Shown piece by piece: positions 24,774 through 36,633 of a DNA stretch of 64,000 bases. This DNA is from Pyronema omphalodes (taxonomy: Eukaryota > Ascomycota > Pezizomycetes > Pezizales > Pyronemataceae): contig JAJJXM010000071.1 in the NCBI GenBank assembly GCA_024516155.1, forward strand, positions 124,001-188,000, written 5' to 3'. The translations under genes were made by a program, and so were the position numbers. The notes beneath the pieces are model-generated. The model did not search any database, had not been told where the DNA came from, and saw only the letters and a list, made by a program, of their open reading frames with translations. Each line of letters begins with the position of its first letter. Within the stretch, counting starts at the first letter, position 1.

Positions 24774-25466
24774 GGCTGGGTTTGGTACAACTCGAAACAT
24801 TGTTCCAACTGGAAGCGAAGTTTCTTGTCACTGCCAAGTCCTTACCTTAACTATTTTTCATAACTTTCGCTGTTTGGTTCATCTCACGAAAACTGTTACC
24901 ATGCGCCACAAGCTGCTTCCCGGAAGCCACATTCTAATCTCAAAGAGTACAACGCGTGATGTTCTAGAAGTCTTATTTTTTCTTGGTAGCCGAATTTTTT
25001 TTCAACTAATGAGGGGCATAGTGTCCTTCCTCCGCTGGTGACAGTTGTTCACACACAACATCACGGACCTGCCGAATCCACGATGATAAAAGTTGGCCGG
25101 CATTCTCCTCCTCATCGGAGCTGGAGGCGCTGGACTCGCTGTCGCTGTTGGAGATGGAATCTACATCATCAATATCCATCGTTTTGTTAGCACACTTTTT
25201 TTTTTCACGAATGAAGATTTGCACAGGGAGGGATATTCACGCGAGAATAAAATGTGGAATAGTGTGAAAATTAATTGGGGTTGGTGTTGTTTTGATTGTG
25301 GCGGTTACAAAGTTCTGATTTCACGGAGGCAAACTTTTCCTGGTGTCTCGGCGAAGCAAGAAACATTGTTCTGAGGTGCAACTTCCACGGAAACCAAACA
25401 CTTTTTTTAAACATTGTTTCAAATCCGGCTAAAAACATTGTTTAAGGCCGAACCAAACTCACCCTT
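24774..25466 (-). mobile_element. PIF/Harbinger-type non-autonomous element
   Basis: The ends are inverted and imperfect: GGCTGGGTTTGG at 24774 against GGGTGAGTTTGG in inverse ending at 25466, followed inside by a second shared block AAACA[T/A]TGTT. Both ends are flanked by TTA (24771-24773 and 25467-25469), the three-base duplication typical of PIF/Harbinger. On the minus strand it carries a short acidic ORF (about 25006-25179, MDIDDVDSISNSDSESSAS and onward), possibly the remnant N-terminus of an element protein. No DDE transposase is present. Confidence 0.7.
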
Positions 25467-26983
25467 AGTTTAAACCTAAGGTTTTCAATTCTAATATACC
25501 CCTGGAATTGAGGATCTGGATTAAAAAAAGTGAACTCACGAATCGAAGCTTTGATTCGCTGTGTGCATGGGGTTTATGTAAGACGTAAATCCGTAAGGAT
25601 TCCTGGTTTTAGGCTAAATATACTATGGATGGTTTTTCTGTGCTTATGAGTCGATATCGGTGTGTAGTGTGTAGCGTGGATGGATGGATGGATGGTTGGT
25701 TGGTGGGGTTATGGAGGTATTGCGTAGTGTGTAGTGCGTAGTGTGTAGTGTGTAGTGTGTAGTGAGTAGTGAGTAGTGTGCAGTGTACAGATACATCATC
25801 GATTGCGCAGTATGTATGATGAAAACTACATATGAATCTGCTTGCGTGCTCGCTGCTTGCTGCTTGCGCAATATCTGTAAAAACAAAAAACAAAAAACAA
25901 AACACACGACTCCGACGACGAAATGTTTTTCTTTTTACTGTCATTGCTTTTCTTGTATATAATCGCTATGTAGATTTCTTGAGCTGTGTAGAATGTATAT
26001 AGAATATGCAAGCCACGGTGCTCATATCCAAGACACAAGATACGCAGGAACTTCGTGCAATGCGGGACAACTCTTGGTAGGTGGTAGGTGGTAGGTGGTG
26101 CAGATGTGCAGATAGCGCACATCACCCATGGCGCTGCTGCAGGTGCAGGTCCCCCCCCCCCCCCCCCTCCACCGTTTGTGATCTGATCTGATCTGATCCG
26201 ATCGGATCCAAGCTAGGCCGGGAACCAATGCTTCGTGATGCTTTAAGATAGGATCAGGATAGTCGGATGGGATACGGACAGGGTTGGTTGGTTTGGTTTG
26301 CTTGTGATGGGGGGGTTTTTATTGATGCTGGAGTATCGGTAGTTACTGTCGCTGTCGCTGTTGTTGTCGCTTTGCTGGTTGCTGGAATCATGATATCTGA
26401 ACCCGAAGCCATAGCGGGGGAATAAGAAGGCAGGGAACTGCATGGAAGATACTCGTGTAATTCGACTGATCTTCTGTTGCTATACATATTACCTTTTTTT
26501 CATCTTCCCTTTTCTTTTTCCCCTTTTGCCTTTTGCTAAGCCACGGCGACACCGACACCGACACTTTTAGCCACCCCACCTTATCTAATCCCCCGACTGA
26601 TGCAGATGCGCCTATTCCGTCATCTCGGTATAATCACCAATCACTAATCAGTAATCCTATATATGTATCACCAACCTTCGCAAAGCCACAAAGCCACATC
26701 GCCACATCGCCACAACCATAACTCTTCACCGCATCATTGCATCATCGCCTATGCTGTAAGTTGGATCCTGCAGGTATTGTTCTGTTGCTCTGGTTACTTC
26801 GGTTTATGTCCAGTTTACTCCAGTTTACTCCAGTTTACTCTAAGCATATCGACATCAAACCAGTGTATACCTTATTCCGCAATCATTCATGATTTCATGA
26901 TGCATCGGAACCGGAACCGCAACCGGAATTTATCGCTTCGCTTCGCTAGCTGAGTTTCGTTAAAGTTTCGCTAGTTCCGTTAA
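25467..26983. other. Intergenic with simple repeats
   Basis: No gene was found. It holds a GTGTAGTGTGTAGTG-type minisatellite (25660-25790), a C run (26150-26167), GATCT repeats (26178-26208), GTTACTGTCGCTGTCGCTG-type repeats (26340-26370) and three tandem copies of CAGTTTACTC[C/T] with flanks (26808-26842). Confidence 0.6.
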
Positions 26984-27515
26984 GGGCCTGTTTGGCGGTA
27001 AAAAATACATTGTGGTTCAAAAATTGCCCGTAGACAACGCGTTTACCCTCTGAAGTCACCATCAACTGCTCCCCATCAATTCACGTCGCCTATACACACG
27101 CGCATCATCAGGAATTACGGAGCGGGTTTGGCAACATCAAGTCCCAGCTGTCAATGGTTTTGCATGATTTGTGGGCGTGGAATTGGCGACCGATGGTTGA
27201 AGATGTGTGGAAATAGTTTTCATCACGGCCTCACATTTGACGATGTCACGGTGGCTGTTACGCGATTTTTTTTGGGTCGCGTTGCTTCATTTGGTTTAGT
27301 GGTGGTGGTGAAAATTTTCGCTCGTTGTTGTCCTCTGTGATACTCTGTGGTACATGAAATGTATTTAGGGGTCGGGTAGAATACAAAATCAGGTCGAATA
27401 CAATGTATTCTTGTCCCTGTCTACGGGCCCGCAAAACGCGCGGAAAATACAAATGTCTATGTATTTCCATGTATTAGCGTGTACTACGGCGTATTCCGTA
27501 CCACCAAACAGGCCC
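26984..27515. mobile_element. PIF/Harbinger-type MITE, 532 bp
   Basis: TIRs GGGCCTGTTTGG[C/T]GGTA at 26984 and, inverted, ending at 27515. TAA lies directly outside both ends (26981-26983 and 27516-27518), the three-base duplication of PIF/Harbinger elements. The short ORFs inside have no transposase features. The ends differ from those of the element at 24774-25466, so the two belong to different subfamilies. Confidence 0.85.
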
Positions 27516-27896
27516 TAAATCTATATCTGGTATCTGGTATCTGGTGTCTGGAATTTGTACATACGATACAGTCTATGGTCTATAATAAAACTCCCGAAAT
27601 ACCCCCTCTTTTTTTTATTTATTTTTTTTTTCTTATTCTTCGCTACATACGGTACGGTATCCTAAAAATAATCGTCTCGCACATCAAGATCTCATTAATC
27701 CCATCGCCATCATCATCATCGCCATCATCATCATCACCATCATCATCATTATCATCATGATAAAAAAAAAAAAGAAAGAAAAGAAAGAACCGAAAACTTT
27801 GAACTCCGACAAGACCGAAGGATCGGCGTGCTCACTGCTAAGAATATCCATGTCCCATCCCATGTCCCATGTATTATCCAAGCCCATATGTATGTA

Positions 27897-30800
27897 GAGC
27901 TTCTTAACGCCACGGCTATGGACACCATAACGTACATAATACCACCATGGACCCGGTGAAGGGTTCAGCTACATACATATGATCCATACGTACATTAGTG
28001 TCTTAGTGTCTCAGCATGCATCGATACCGAAAATAAAAAAAGCTTCCAAAGTTATTCTAGAAATGAGCTAGTACTGTAGCCAGGAACAGGCTGGAGATAG
28101 GGCTTGATGATGCGCTGCTATATGTGCGTAAAACACACGAAACATACGAGGTGCTGGACAAAAGTGACCGTCACCCCGCGCGGCGCTTAGCACAGAAAAG
28201 TGACGGTCACTTTTGTCACGGTACCGTACGGAAAATAAACTGCGCAATACATGAACTGCGCATAAGATAGATAAGGCTGACATAAAGCTAAAGATAAATA
28301 AAATAAATAAAAATCAAATAAAAGAAATAACAAAATAGGATATGTAAAATATCAGCATAAGATATCTCATGTACCTGCATACCTGCATACCTTAGGTCCA
28401 TGTATGTATAGAAATACACAGCTGTATAACCCTACAATTCCGCGCGACAAAATACCGTACCTATAACATCAATTACGTCACCTCACAGCACCGTACCTTA
28501 CCTTACCTTCCGTCACCACCATTTTTTCCGCACCATATGTACAAAGCTACATATTACATATTACATAAGCCCTATATATATACTACATTTACATCGGTCT
28601 ACACCATAATCACGCATCTACGGCATACTGTATTCAGCATATATAACTTCCCATCGGAACTCGGGTTGCTACGATATTTGATTTTAACCCCAACGGTTGC
28701 TCTGTGCTCTGTGCTTTGTTCTCTGTGCATAACATATGAAGCTAGTGGTCGTACCATCGTAGTATGCGATGTGGAGTATGGAGTATGGCATGGAGTGTAC
28801 ACCGCACAGCCACAGCCACAGCCACAGCCACATCCCATATCGCGCCCCCCATATCACCCATATCGCCCCCATATCGCTCCATATCATGAAATAAGGCTGA
28901 GTACTGAACACCAGCACCAGCACCAGCTCCAGCACCAGCACCAGCACCAGCACCAGCACCAGCACCAACAAGCACCAACCCCTGCTACGCCACATTGCCA
29001 CATTTCCACGATATTTCGTTCACGCAACTATCAACTATCAACAGGAACTTACAGCACACTACACACTACGGATTGTTCGTTACGGTTTATGTAGTATGCA
29101 CGAAACTACCGGAAACTAGGCGCTGCTGCTGCTGGAACTTGAACTTGAACTTGAACTTGAACTCATGATATGTATGTGCTGCTGCTGTGGTTTGGGATTT
29201 AGGCTGGGATGATGGGATTTAGGCTGGATGCTGGGATGGGATGGGTTTCAGGCTGCGATGCGGGCTGGATGCGGGCTGGGATGCTGTGCTCTAGGACTTG
29301 AACCGTGCACTCTGCGAACCTCAAAACAGAAACAGAAACAGAAACAGAAAGAAACTTACATAATATATATACAACCACAGTACCTCTCCGCTAGCCGTAG
29401 GCCCCTACTAGCTGGTAAACTTCGATGTTTTGATGTTTTTATGTTTTGATGTTTTGATGCTGGGTATATGAGACAATTGTGGCTTGAGATTATGTATATT
29501 CTCGGGTAGCTTGGGCTTCGGTGCGCCTGCTGTGGATGCGGTGTAGGATGCATATATGCATATAGGCATATGGTGATGTCGTGGGGATTTTTGGGCTGGG
29601 GTGGGGTGGGGTGGGGTAGGATTTGGTTACATACATGGCTTGGAGGAGGTTTTGTGGGTTTTGGCTTGGGGCTTGAGGATTGAGGCTTGATGGGTTTGAT
29701 GGGTTTGACTTGGATTGGATACCACAGATAGAGTGAGGGGGTTAGGGTATGTGTAGGCTGGGATGTGAGATATGGGGGAGCACGATAGGCATTGAGTATC
29801 AAGCCTTAGGTGTGGGGCCTTTTTTATCGGAGTTTAACAGAATTTCTGGGAGGCGATAAACCAGTGTAGAACGAAGTGGTAGTTCCTGAAGATCAAGACC
29901 CCCTCCCTGCCCTTCATACGGATTAAAACTTACAAGCTTTCTTTTTTTGAATAAATAAGTAAATACAAAATAGCAATGAGTCTTCGGAATTATGCTGAAC
30001 AAGAACGTATATGAGAACTGCTCTTGTGTGTATATGGCAAATCCACCAGTCACCAGTGGGAAACAAGGATATTTGAATTATTCAACTCCAAAGTCGGCTT
30101 TCGTGGTTTTATTCTTCGGGTCTATCTTACTTTATGACGATAGTGACGACTCCGACGAGGGAGAACTAATCGTAAAAACCTTATGGACTATTTAAGCCTA
30201 TATGAATATCACTCTGCTTCCATATAGCGCGCCAGCAGCATATCTCTTCCTCCCTAGCTCCACGGCTACATACCCGGTGAAAGGTTGCGCTACTAATGCA
30301 CATATGATCCATACCTACATTAGTGGCAGTTACATACCACCATACCCAAACCGTCGCAGCATGCCAGCATCAACACATCAACATCGGACTATCGCGCCAC
30401 GGCGCGCCATGTTTCAAGAAATCTTCGAACGAAAGCTTCCGTAAGTATTCTAGAAAAATACACAGGGCTGTAAACTACGCAAAATACAAGGCTGACACAT
30501 AGCCCCAGAAGAGATGGGATTAGTAGAACTTACCGTTGTGTGTACCTGCATAAATGTGCGCGATAAAATATCTAGGTACAGTACAGTACAGTAGGTACAA
30601 GATACTAGGTACAAGGTACTACAACACCCTACCTTATGTGCAACCTCACTGCAAATTTTAAACTCAAGGCGTATTTTTTTCTTTACATATAACCGGAGGC
30701 AGATTACGTAAGCCCTATGCTCTATGTGTCCGTATGTATATATACCGCGTCGGAGTCGGTTGCTGTGTGCTCTGTGCTCTATGCTCTGCATATGAGGCTA

Positions 30801-31900
30801 GTACATAGTTGCGGTGTAGGGTGTGGAGTGTGGAGTGTGCACAGCGGCACAGCCACCACCCACCATGTCATAATAAGGCTGAACACTTACACTCCGACTA
30901 AACCCCTGCTATTATTAGTTCGATCTTCGTACTTGAAACTTCGAACTTCGCGCAACTGTCAACCTCACAACACAACGCACATGCATAGCAACGGGACTAT
31001 CCGCTACGGTTTACATAGTATGTACGTTACTCGTGCCTACCTAGAAACGATACTCTGTAGCGGTTTCAGGCCGGCTGGGATATACTATGCAGCAGCGAGC
31101 TGAACCGTGACCTTGTGGCGAACTTCAAAAATAAACAAGTACATATGTAATCAGGACACAACGCCACAGCCACCCGCCTCAGTCTTGGTTAGCCTCACCG
31201 CGCGCTGCTAAAGCAATTGGCAGCACTTACAAAGTACACATACAAAGTACACGATAAATAATAATACTGTGACTTGGGCTTATATATGTCTGTAGATCGG
31301 ATGTGGGATGTACACTGCTGAGATATAGACATATGTAGCGACGTTTCGGAGAATTTTGGGCAGGGGTGGGGGGGCTTTAGTTTATACGGCGGGGGGGGGG
31401 GGGGGGGGGGGTTGTGGCTGCAGCCTTGTGGATTGATGGATTTGTTGAATTTGTTGGCTTGGATTCGAATGGTAGTATGTGGAGTTGGGTTTGTATATGG
31501 GGGATTATGTAACCCGGGTACATGAGCCTTACGTCGAGTTTGAGGAGTATTTACGAGAGAGGTGGAACATTGCATGAGCTAGTGATAATTTTTGCAGCCC
31601 TTCACTTCCCTGGCTCTCAACTGTAATGATTCTGTGGATGTTTTTGGAATGATCAAATGGAGAAGAAGAATGAATTCTTGTATTGAAATCATGGTGAGAG
31701 GAATATAGATTTCAGAAGTGCATATGGTAAGTAGAGCAGTGAATTGGAATAAGGATATCGGAATTCTTCAACTCGAAAGTAGTTTGTTGTGGTCATTCTA
31801 CTCCTTTCTTTTCCTCCTCCAATGCGCAAGGGCCGCACTTATCACCAGGAAAACATCTGCTCTTATATATACTTCACTACAAGCACATGCCACAATTATA
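27897..31900. repeat. Diverged head-to-tail duplication of a ~2-kb non-coding unit
   Basis: Unit 1 (about 27897-30200) and unit 2 (about 30218-31900) share collinear blocks. Examples are CATATGATCCATAC[G/C]TACAT near 27976 and 30301, GGTTGCTCTGTGCTCTGTGC near 28696 against GGTTGCTGTGTGCTCTGTGC near 30758, CTACGGATTGTTCG/CTACGGTTTA blocks near 29064 and 31004, and TTCAACTC[C/G]AAAGT near 30082 and 31768. Unit 1 is longer because of CAGCAC, GAACTT and G-rich microsatellites. No protein-coding potential is shared by the two units. Confidence 0.65.
28158..28216. repeat. 17-bp perfect inverted repeat (hairpin)
   Basis: ACAAAAGTGACCGTCAC (28158-28174) is followed after 25 bases by its exact reverse complement (28200-28216). 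Each arm also contains the near-palindrome GTGAC-C-GTCAC. It lies in unit 1 of the duplicated block; an equivalent is not obvious in unit 2. Confidence 0.85.
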
Positions 31901-32813
31901 ATCCGTGAATATTAATATCGAGTGTTACTTGTGCAACGACTGTGTAACAACTGTGTAACAACTGTGGAACCTGGTTTCAACTAAAACCATATCCACCGAT
32001 CTGGATCTTAATATATCGGTAATATCTATATTCGGTAACGCAGATGCGTGGAATACGCGTTTGTGTACATACATGGAACAGTTGATGCTTTGAGAAGATG
32101 CGGGATGCGGGGAAGAAATAAAGTTTTTTTTATTAAGCCGGGGGAGCAAGGATGTGGGTATCTGACATAGGTTGCGGATGGCATGGAAATAATGCTGGGC
32201 TAATAAATGAGGGTAGCATTGAGAGGAATTTGTGTGATATCATGTCGTTGAGGGCAATACAGAGTATGGAGGCTGTCACATCGATAGGCGGAGAAATTCT
32301 GTAATGGTTTGCTAAGTATTGGTAATGCCTTGACATGCGGTGTGCGCTGATTGGGCTACTTCGGCTTTGAAAATCTGGTGTTAAGTCATGGTTTTTGCGA
32401 AAATTACTTGAAATATGGACTCCATGTTTGTGTATTTTGTTTTTATCAACAGCTTGCGGTTACGTGCCTTAGATTAGAGAAGGACAGCCGGGGGAAGAAA
32501 TCTTTTGTTATTAATTTCTTAGATATCATTTCGATGTTTCAAACCGAAAGCAGGGGACTGTTCTTTTTCTGGATTTGTTTCGTTTTGTCTCACATTCGTG
32601 TCACCGTATGAAAGAGCGTTGATAATGGCTTTGGCTCTCGGGCGTCAGACTGTCTGGCCTTCATTGAGAGGTGCATAACTTGCTGCAGTTCATCTTGAAT
32701 GGCACCATTCAGCGCGAAGGAAGGGATTTAATGTAATGAAATCTTTGAAACTACTATGTTGCCCAGGTATATACAATCTTCCGCCTAACCGACCGAATCA
32801 ACACGTCCTCCTG
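31901..32813. other. Intergenic, no gene recognised
   Basis: No supported coding sequence. The last 100 bases are the 5' flank of the two-TM gene. Confidence 0.5.
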
Positions 32814-33466
32814 ATGGAGAATACAAAAACGACGAAGCTTATTATTCCACTCAAACGATCATTAGTCTGGGCCACCATCATTATAATGCTGATAATACTC
32901 GGATGTGGTGTCTACATAGTTCTACTATTCTCAAAGTTTTCTCGAGAGAACCGACCAGTTTTGGAATATGTTATCATTACTATTCCAATTGTGGTCATTA
33001 TCTTACTTTGTGGATGGGTTGCCTGGATACAAGGCATCTACTTGGCCGACTACGAAGAGACATTGCCTCGAACAAAATCTCAGTCAAAACAGCCAGAGGC
33101 CTCAATTTTCCCTTTGGACATCTCCCATCCGGTCAGAATTGACCTAGCAGCCGAAGAAGAGCCTGTTAGCAGATGGAGCAATAGCACCACAACAAATTGA
33201 ATGACAAAATAGTCATCCCTCTTGTGAAGAAAATCCGGCCAAAGCTGAACACCTTTTGGATTTCTCGAGAGATTTCGACCCCGGATGATAGTCCGCGAAT
33301 TCCAAGTGCTGTGCGCGACATGGAGCAAGATAGCAGACAATCACAAGATGTCACCCGTGCTGCTCCTACCCCAATTCCAATGCAAGTCAAATTTGTATCA
33401 TGGACCTCCGCCAAACATGCCAGAAAGATTCAGACTTTAGATGTAAAGACTTTTGATCAATTTTGA
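32814..33466 (+). CDS. Small two-TM membrane protein, two exons (hypothetical)
   Basis: The start is taken at the ATG 32814 (MENTKTTKL); an in-frame ATG at 32736 is also possible. Two hydrophobic helices are clear, near residues 17-39 and 51-73, followed by a charged tail. The first frame stops at 33200, but a coding-like frame (KIRPKLNTFWISREISTPDD) runs on to 33466. A 65-bp intron 33165-33229 joins them in phase and gives about 195 residues, though its donor (GTTAGC) is weak. Without splicing the protein ends at 33200 with 128 residues. No family is recognised; a location in a membrane with both ends on the same side is inferred. Confidence 0.5.
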
Positions 33467-33971
33467 TGTATTTTATTTGCTGGTACTACATGTTCCAAGC
33501 TGGCCAGGTTGATGCGAATGCGAGGGGCTGAGATGGACCAAGGTGGAGCAAGAAATGGAGGACTGTTATCTACATCAAATAACCCGCACAATAAGGGCAA
33601 AGAAGAATGTATGCATGTGCAGCGACAACCGGCCCACATTTAGGGTTAGAAGTTCGCCGATTCCTCGAATATAAAACCCCCGGTGTACACCGTCCACTCT
33701 AGATCAACCCTCACACTCCACATCTTTCTTCCGTCCAACCGTGTAGCAACCTTTGACCCATTTTGAATCTTCGACCCCTACAATTAAGGAACTATCAGAG
33801 CTGTTCAATCAATAGCAACTCTAACCCCCGGGTTCTACAGTCGGTACGTGTTTGTTTGTTCTTAACCGTCCTGAACCCTGGCATCATCGGGGATCACGTT
33901 ACTTACACAGAACAATTTTTAGATCCAGAGCTCGACCCACACGTTCAAATCCGGGACGTAAATTAACCCGC
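33467..33971 (+). promoter_or_regulatory. Promoter/5' leader of the 33972 gene
   Basis: A TATA-like element (GAATATAAAACC, about 33667-33678) is followed by a C/T-rich leader with short runs typical of fungal core promoters and 5' UTRs (TCAACCCTCACACTCCACATC). No upstream coding exon is required. Confidence 0.4.
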
Positions 33972-35732
33972 ATGATGGCTGACGATCATAATGCGACTGC
34001 GACTTGCGCTGCAAATGACATCACTGTGTACAGTACTTCTGCCAATGGTTACTGGTCGCCAACGGAAAAGTTCGATGATCTTGACAGCAGGATATACTGC
34101 TTTTCACGGACAGAATACGACAAGAACAGTATGCCTTTGATTACTTTCGGCTTTTCGTCTGTTAATCTCTGGTCTGCGAGGAGGTCTAAGGCTACACCCC
34201 AGGAGTTCTCTATTTCTGTTACCTTTAAGGACCTTCATCACTGCGTGCTCTTGTATGAGAAGAGGCAGATTGTGGTTACTGCAAGATCTCTAACATTCTT
34301 ACAAAAACCTAGGAATGTGGAAAAGGCTTTCCCTCCGTTCCGGGATTCTGTCATAAATCTCATTGAAGATGAAAAGGCCATGTATGGGAAAGTCGTATTT
34401 CAGGTGAATGTAGAGGATACGGAATTTCTATCACACGTCCGTTCCTTTTGTCAAAAAAATGCCACTCCATGCGCCAATGATACCTGGGTCCACGTTCCAG
34501 CTAACAAGAGACATTGTATTGCAGTTTGCCCTGGTATTTCTGACCTACGCAGGTTCAACATTGAAGATCACACTGACAAAGGTTTAGGGTGCGGAAGAAC
34601 TTACGATACTATGGAGGATATGCTTGCACATTTTGATCAGAGCGCGGACTGCATACTGCAATGCGATTGTAGCTCTCCAAAGATAAACGAAACGTTGAAC
34701 TTGCATTTCAATGGGCATTTATCACATCGGCAGAAGTGCTCCTTCTGCAATGGTCACTGGAGCTTCATCAATCTGCAAGAGCATTTGAGAGTAAATAATC
34801 GCTGTCGAAGGGGATTACGAAATCAATTGAGAAACAATACTCAGCAAAGTGCTAATTCACGGAGTATAATATACTCTAACCAACCGCAAAATTTGTCTCA
34901 TCGGGAAGAAAAATCTAGGTCCGAAACGTTACCGTCTCGGTTTGGTACAGGGTCGTCTTCAAGAGAAGCAGGACCCCGTTCTACGACAATACCTACATCA
35001 TCTCAGAACAATTTTATGGCCTCTTCGACTTTCCCAAAGTCTTTACAACTGAAGAACACGTTGAAAAAAGTAACATTAGGTGGAACAAATGGACTTACTC
35101 GCAGCAAGTCTGAGGTAATATCTGCGACCACCACCAAATTACCAGCGATACCAAAGAGAAAGTCCATCAATACCAGCCATAATTCGGATAATATTGAAAA
35201 GCTTGCTAAGAAACCACGTACACAAGAAGCGAGCCTTAATTTCCCGCAGACGCCTGTTGGGAAATCCTATAGCTTCAGGAATAAGGAGCGTAAGCAACCC
35301 TCCGAGAACGTTCGGGAAGTAATGGAATTATTCAGCTCGAGTCCTGTAAAAAGGCCTCAAGAGACAGCCATGCATACTACTGCTGAAAAATCTCTGCGGA
35401 CCAGACGCAGTTCTTTCACTCAATCAAAATCACCAATGAGTGTCGATAGCCAAGGGTGCAGCACAGATTATACTGATGAGAGCGGATACTTCAGTGTAAG
35501 CTCCAGTTCTCGATATTCACCTGGAAGTACTGATGGGCAGCACTGTCCAACTAAAAGTCTTCCTCAATCCCACGGCAAAAGTTCATCTTTTTCGGCATCC
35601 AGTAAAGATCGCGAATATACGAGCAGACAGCCTCGTCATATAGAGAGAGCGCTAGGAGTCCCGGGGTATATTCCTCCTCGTGGGACAGCAGCCAGACGAT
35701 CAAGACCGTTCAGAAGGTCACACAGGCCATAA
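33972..35732 (+). CDS. Hypothetical Cys/His-rich protein
   Basis: Single exon, 586 residues from the ATG at 33972 (MMADDHNATATC). The open frame extends upstream but without a better start. The N-terminal half looks globular (ITVYSTSANGYWSPTEKF, FVNVED-like strands). Around residues 200-280 there is a Cys/His-rich segment, with CDC, HFNGHLSHRQKCSFCNGHW and HLRVNNRC, which could bind zinc but does not fit one standard finger. The C-terminal half is Ser/Lys/Arg-rich and disordered, with possible nuclear signals (KKPR, RRSRPFRRSHRP at the end) and several SP/TP sites. It is probably a fungus-specific nuclear protein, but no function can be assigned. Confidence 0.75.
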   Translation: MMADDHNATATCAANDITVYSTSANGYWSPTEKFDDLDSRIYCFSRTEYDKNSMPLITFGFSSVNLWSARRSKATPQEFSISVTFKDLHHCVLLYEKRQIVVTARSLTFLQKPRNVEKAFPPFRDSVINLIEDEKAMYGKVVFQVNVEDTEFLSHVRSFCQKNATPCANDTWVHVPANKRHCIAVCPGISDLRRFNIEDHTDKGLGCGRTYDTMEDMLAHFDQSADCILQCDCSSPKINETLNLHFNGHLSHRQKCSFCNGHWSFINLQEHLRVNNRCRRGLRNQLRNNTQQSANSRSIIYSNQPQNLSHREEKSRSETLPSRFGTGSSSREAGPRSTTIPTSSQNNFMASSTFPKSLQLKNTLKKVTLGGTNGLTRSKSEVISATTTKLPAIPKRKSINTSHNSDNIEKLAKKPRTQEASLNFPQTPVGKSYSFRNKERKQPSENVREVMELFSSSPVKRPQETAMHTTAEKSLRTRRSSFTQSKSPMSVDSQGCSTDYTDESGYFSVSSSSRYSPGSTDGQHCPTKSLPQSHGKSSSFSASSKDREYTSRQPRHIERALGVPGYIPPRGTAARRSRPFRRSHRP

Positions 35733-36009
35733 TCAACTACCATCAGATACCAGCTCTGTGTATATTTCGACTATTACTTACCCCTTATCACCCTTAATTT
35801 CTCATTACTCTCTACTTATACCCGGGTCATGTGTTGCATTGTAAGCGTCGAGATTTCTTCTGTTGTATAAGCGGCGTTCTTTTTTGTCTTCTATCAGAGG
35901 GATTTATTATTGTATCAGCGAGAGTCTTTATTGTGTCTTCCTACTGTTATCTTTTTGTTTTTTTATATTCCTGTAAAAACTTTTAGTTTGCCCTCATCAC
36001 ATGTAAACC

Positions 36010-36499
36010 ATGAATGTAATTACTTGTCCTGCTCTAAATCAGCTTCTACAAATACCTCGGGGTATAGGCTCGCCGCATCCATCAGTGAGACTCGTATCTC
36101 TCGTAGGCTATCTATCAGTGCTAACTTTTTGCGTATCTCCACCTGTCCGACTAGTTTCATCGGCTTGCAACCGCATCCGCCCTTTTCTCCACCACTTCAA
36201 CCTGCTTCCACTTTACAATCTCTTCCGTCAATATCGGCATCAACGACCTCTCCCATAATTACGGCTTATTTGACGAGTGGATTTGCGATGCTGATCCAAT
36301 CCCAGACCAAAAACATTTCAACGTACGACCAAATCTGACATTGTTATACAGAAACATGCTACGAAATGTACTGCACCAGAAATCCCAGTTAACGGATCCA
36401 ATAACACACATCGCCTCCAAGTCCACCGTGAAGATCGAGCAGCCGTCATTCCAACTTGCTACCGCCAATTTACTACGAATAGACGACGTGCTTGATTAA
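36010..36499 (+). CDS. Small hypothetical protein, two exons
   Basis: Exon 1 36010-36102 (MNVITCPALNQLLQIPRG) and exon 2 36155-36499, joined in phase by a 52-bp intron with GTAGGC donor, GTGCTAAC branch and ACTAG acceptor, giving about 145 residues. Exon 2 reads like real coding sequence (GLFDEWICDADPIPDQ, LTLLYRNMLRNVLHQK, FQLATANLLRIDDVLD) and ends at TAA 36497. An alternative donor lies at 36094. No domain is recognised. An earlier exon could exist upstream. Confidence 0.45.
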
Positions 36500-36633
36500 A
36501 AGCTTCTTCCATCCTCTCGCAATATATAACAACGTCCCCGGAATCACTACACGTTATGGAATGCCACCGGCCACTTTAAAGAGCACGAGTCGTGCTTCAA
36601 TTCGAACTATCTGCTGGTTACATGCATGGATTA

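Noticed and set aside
28537..29094. 185-codon ORF with Gln/His and Pro-Gln repeats
   Set aside because: Driven by CAGCAC and CACAGC microsatellites inside a non-coding duplicated block.
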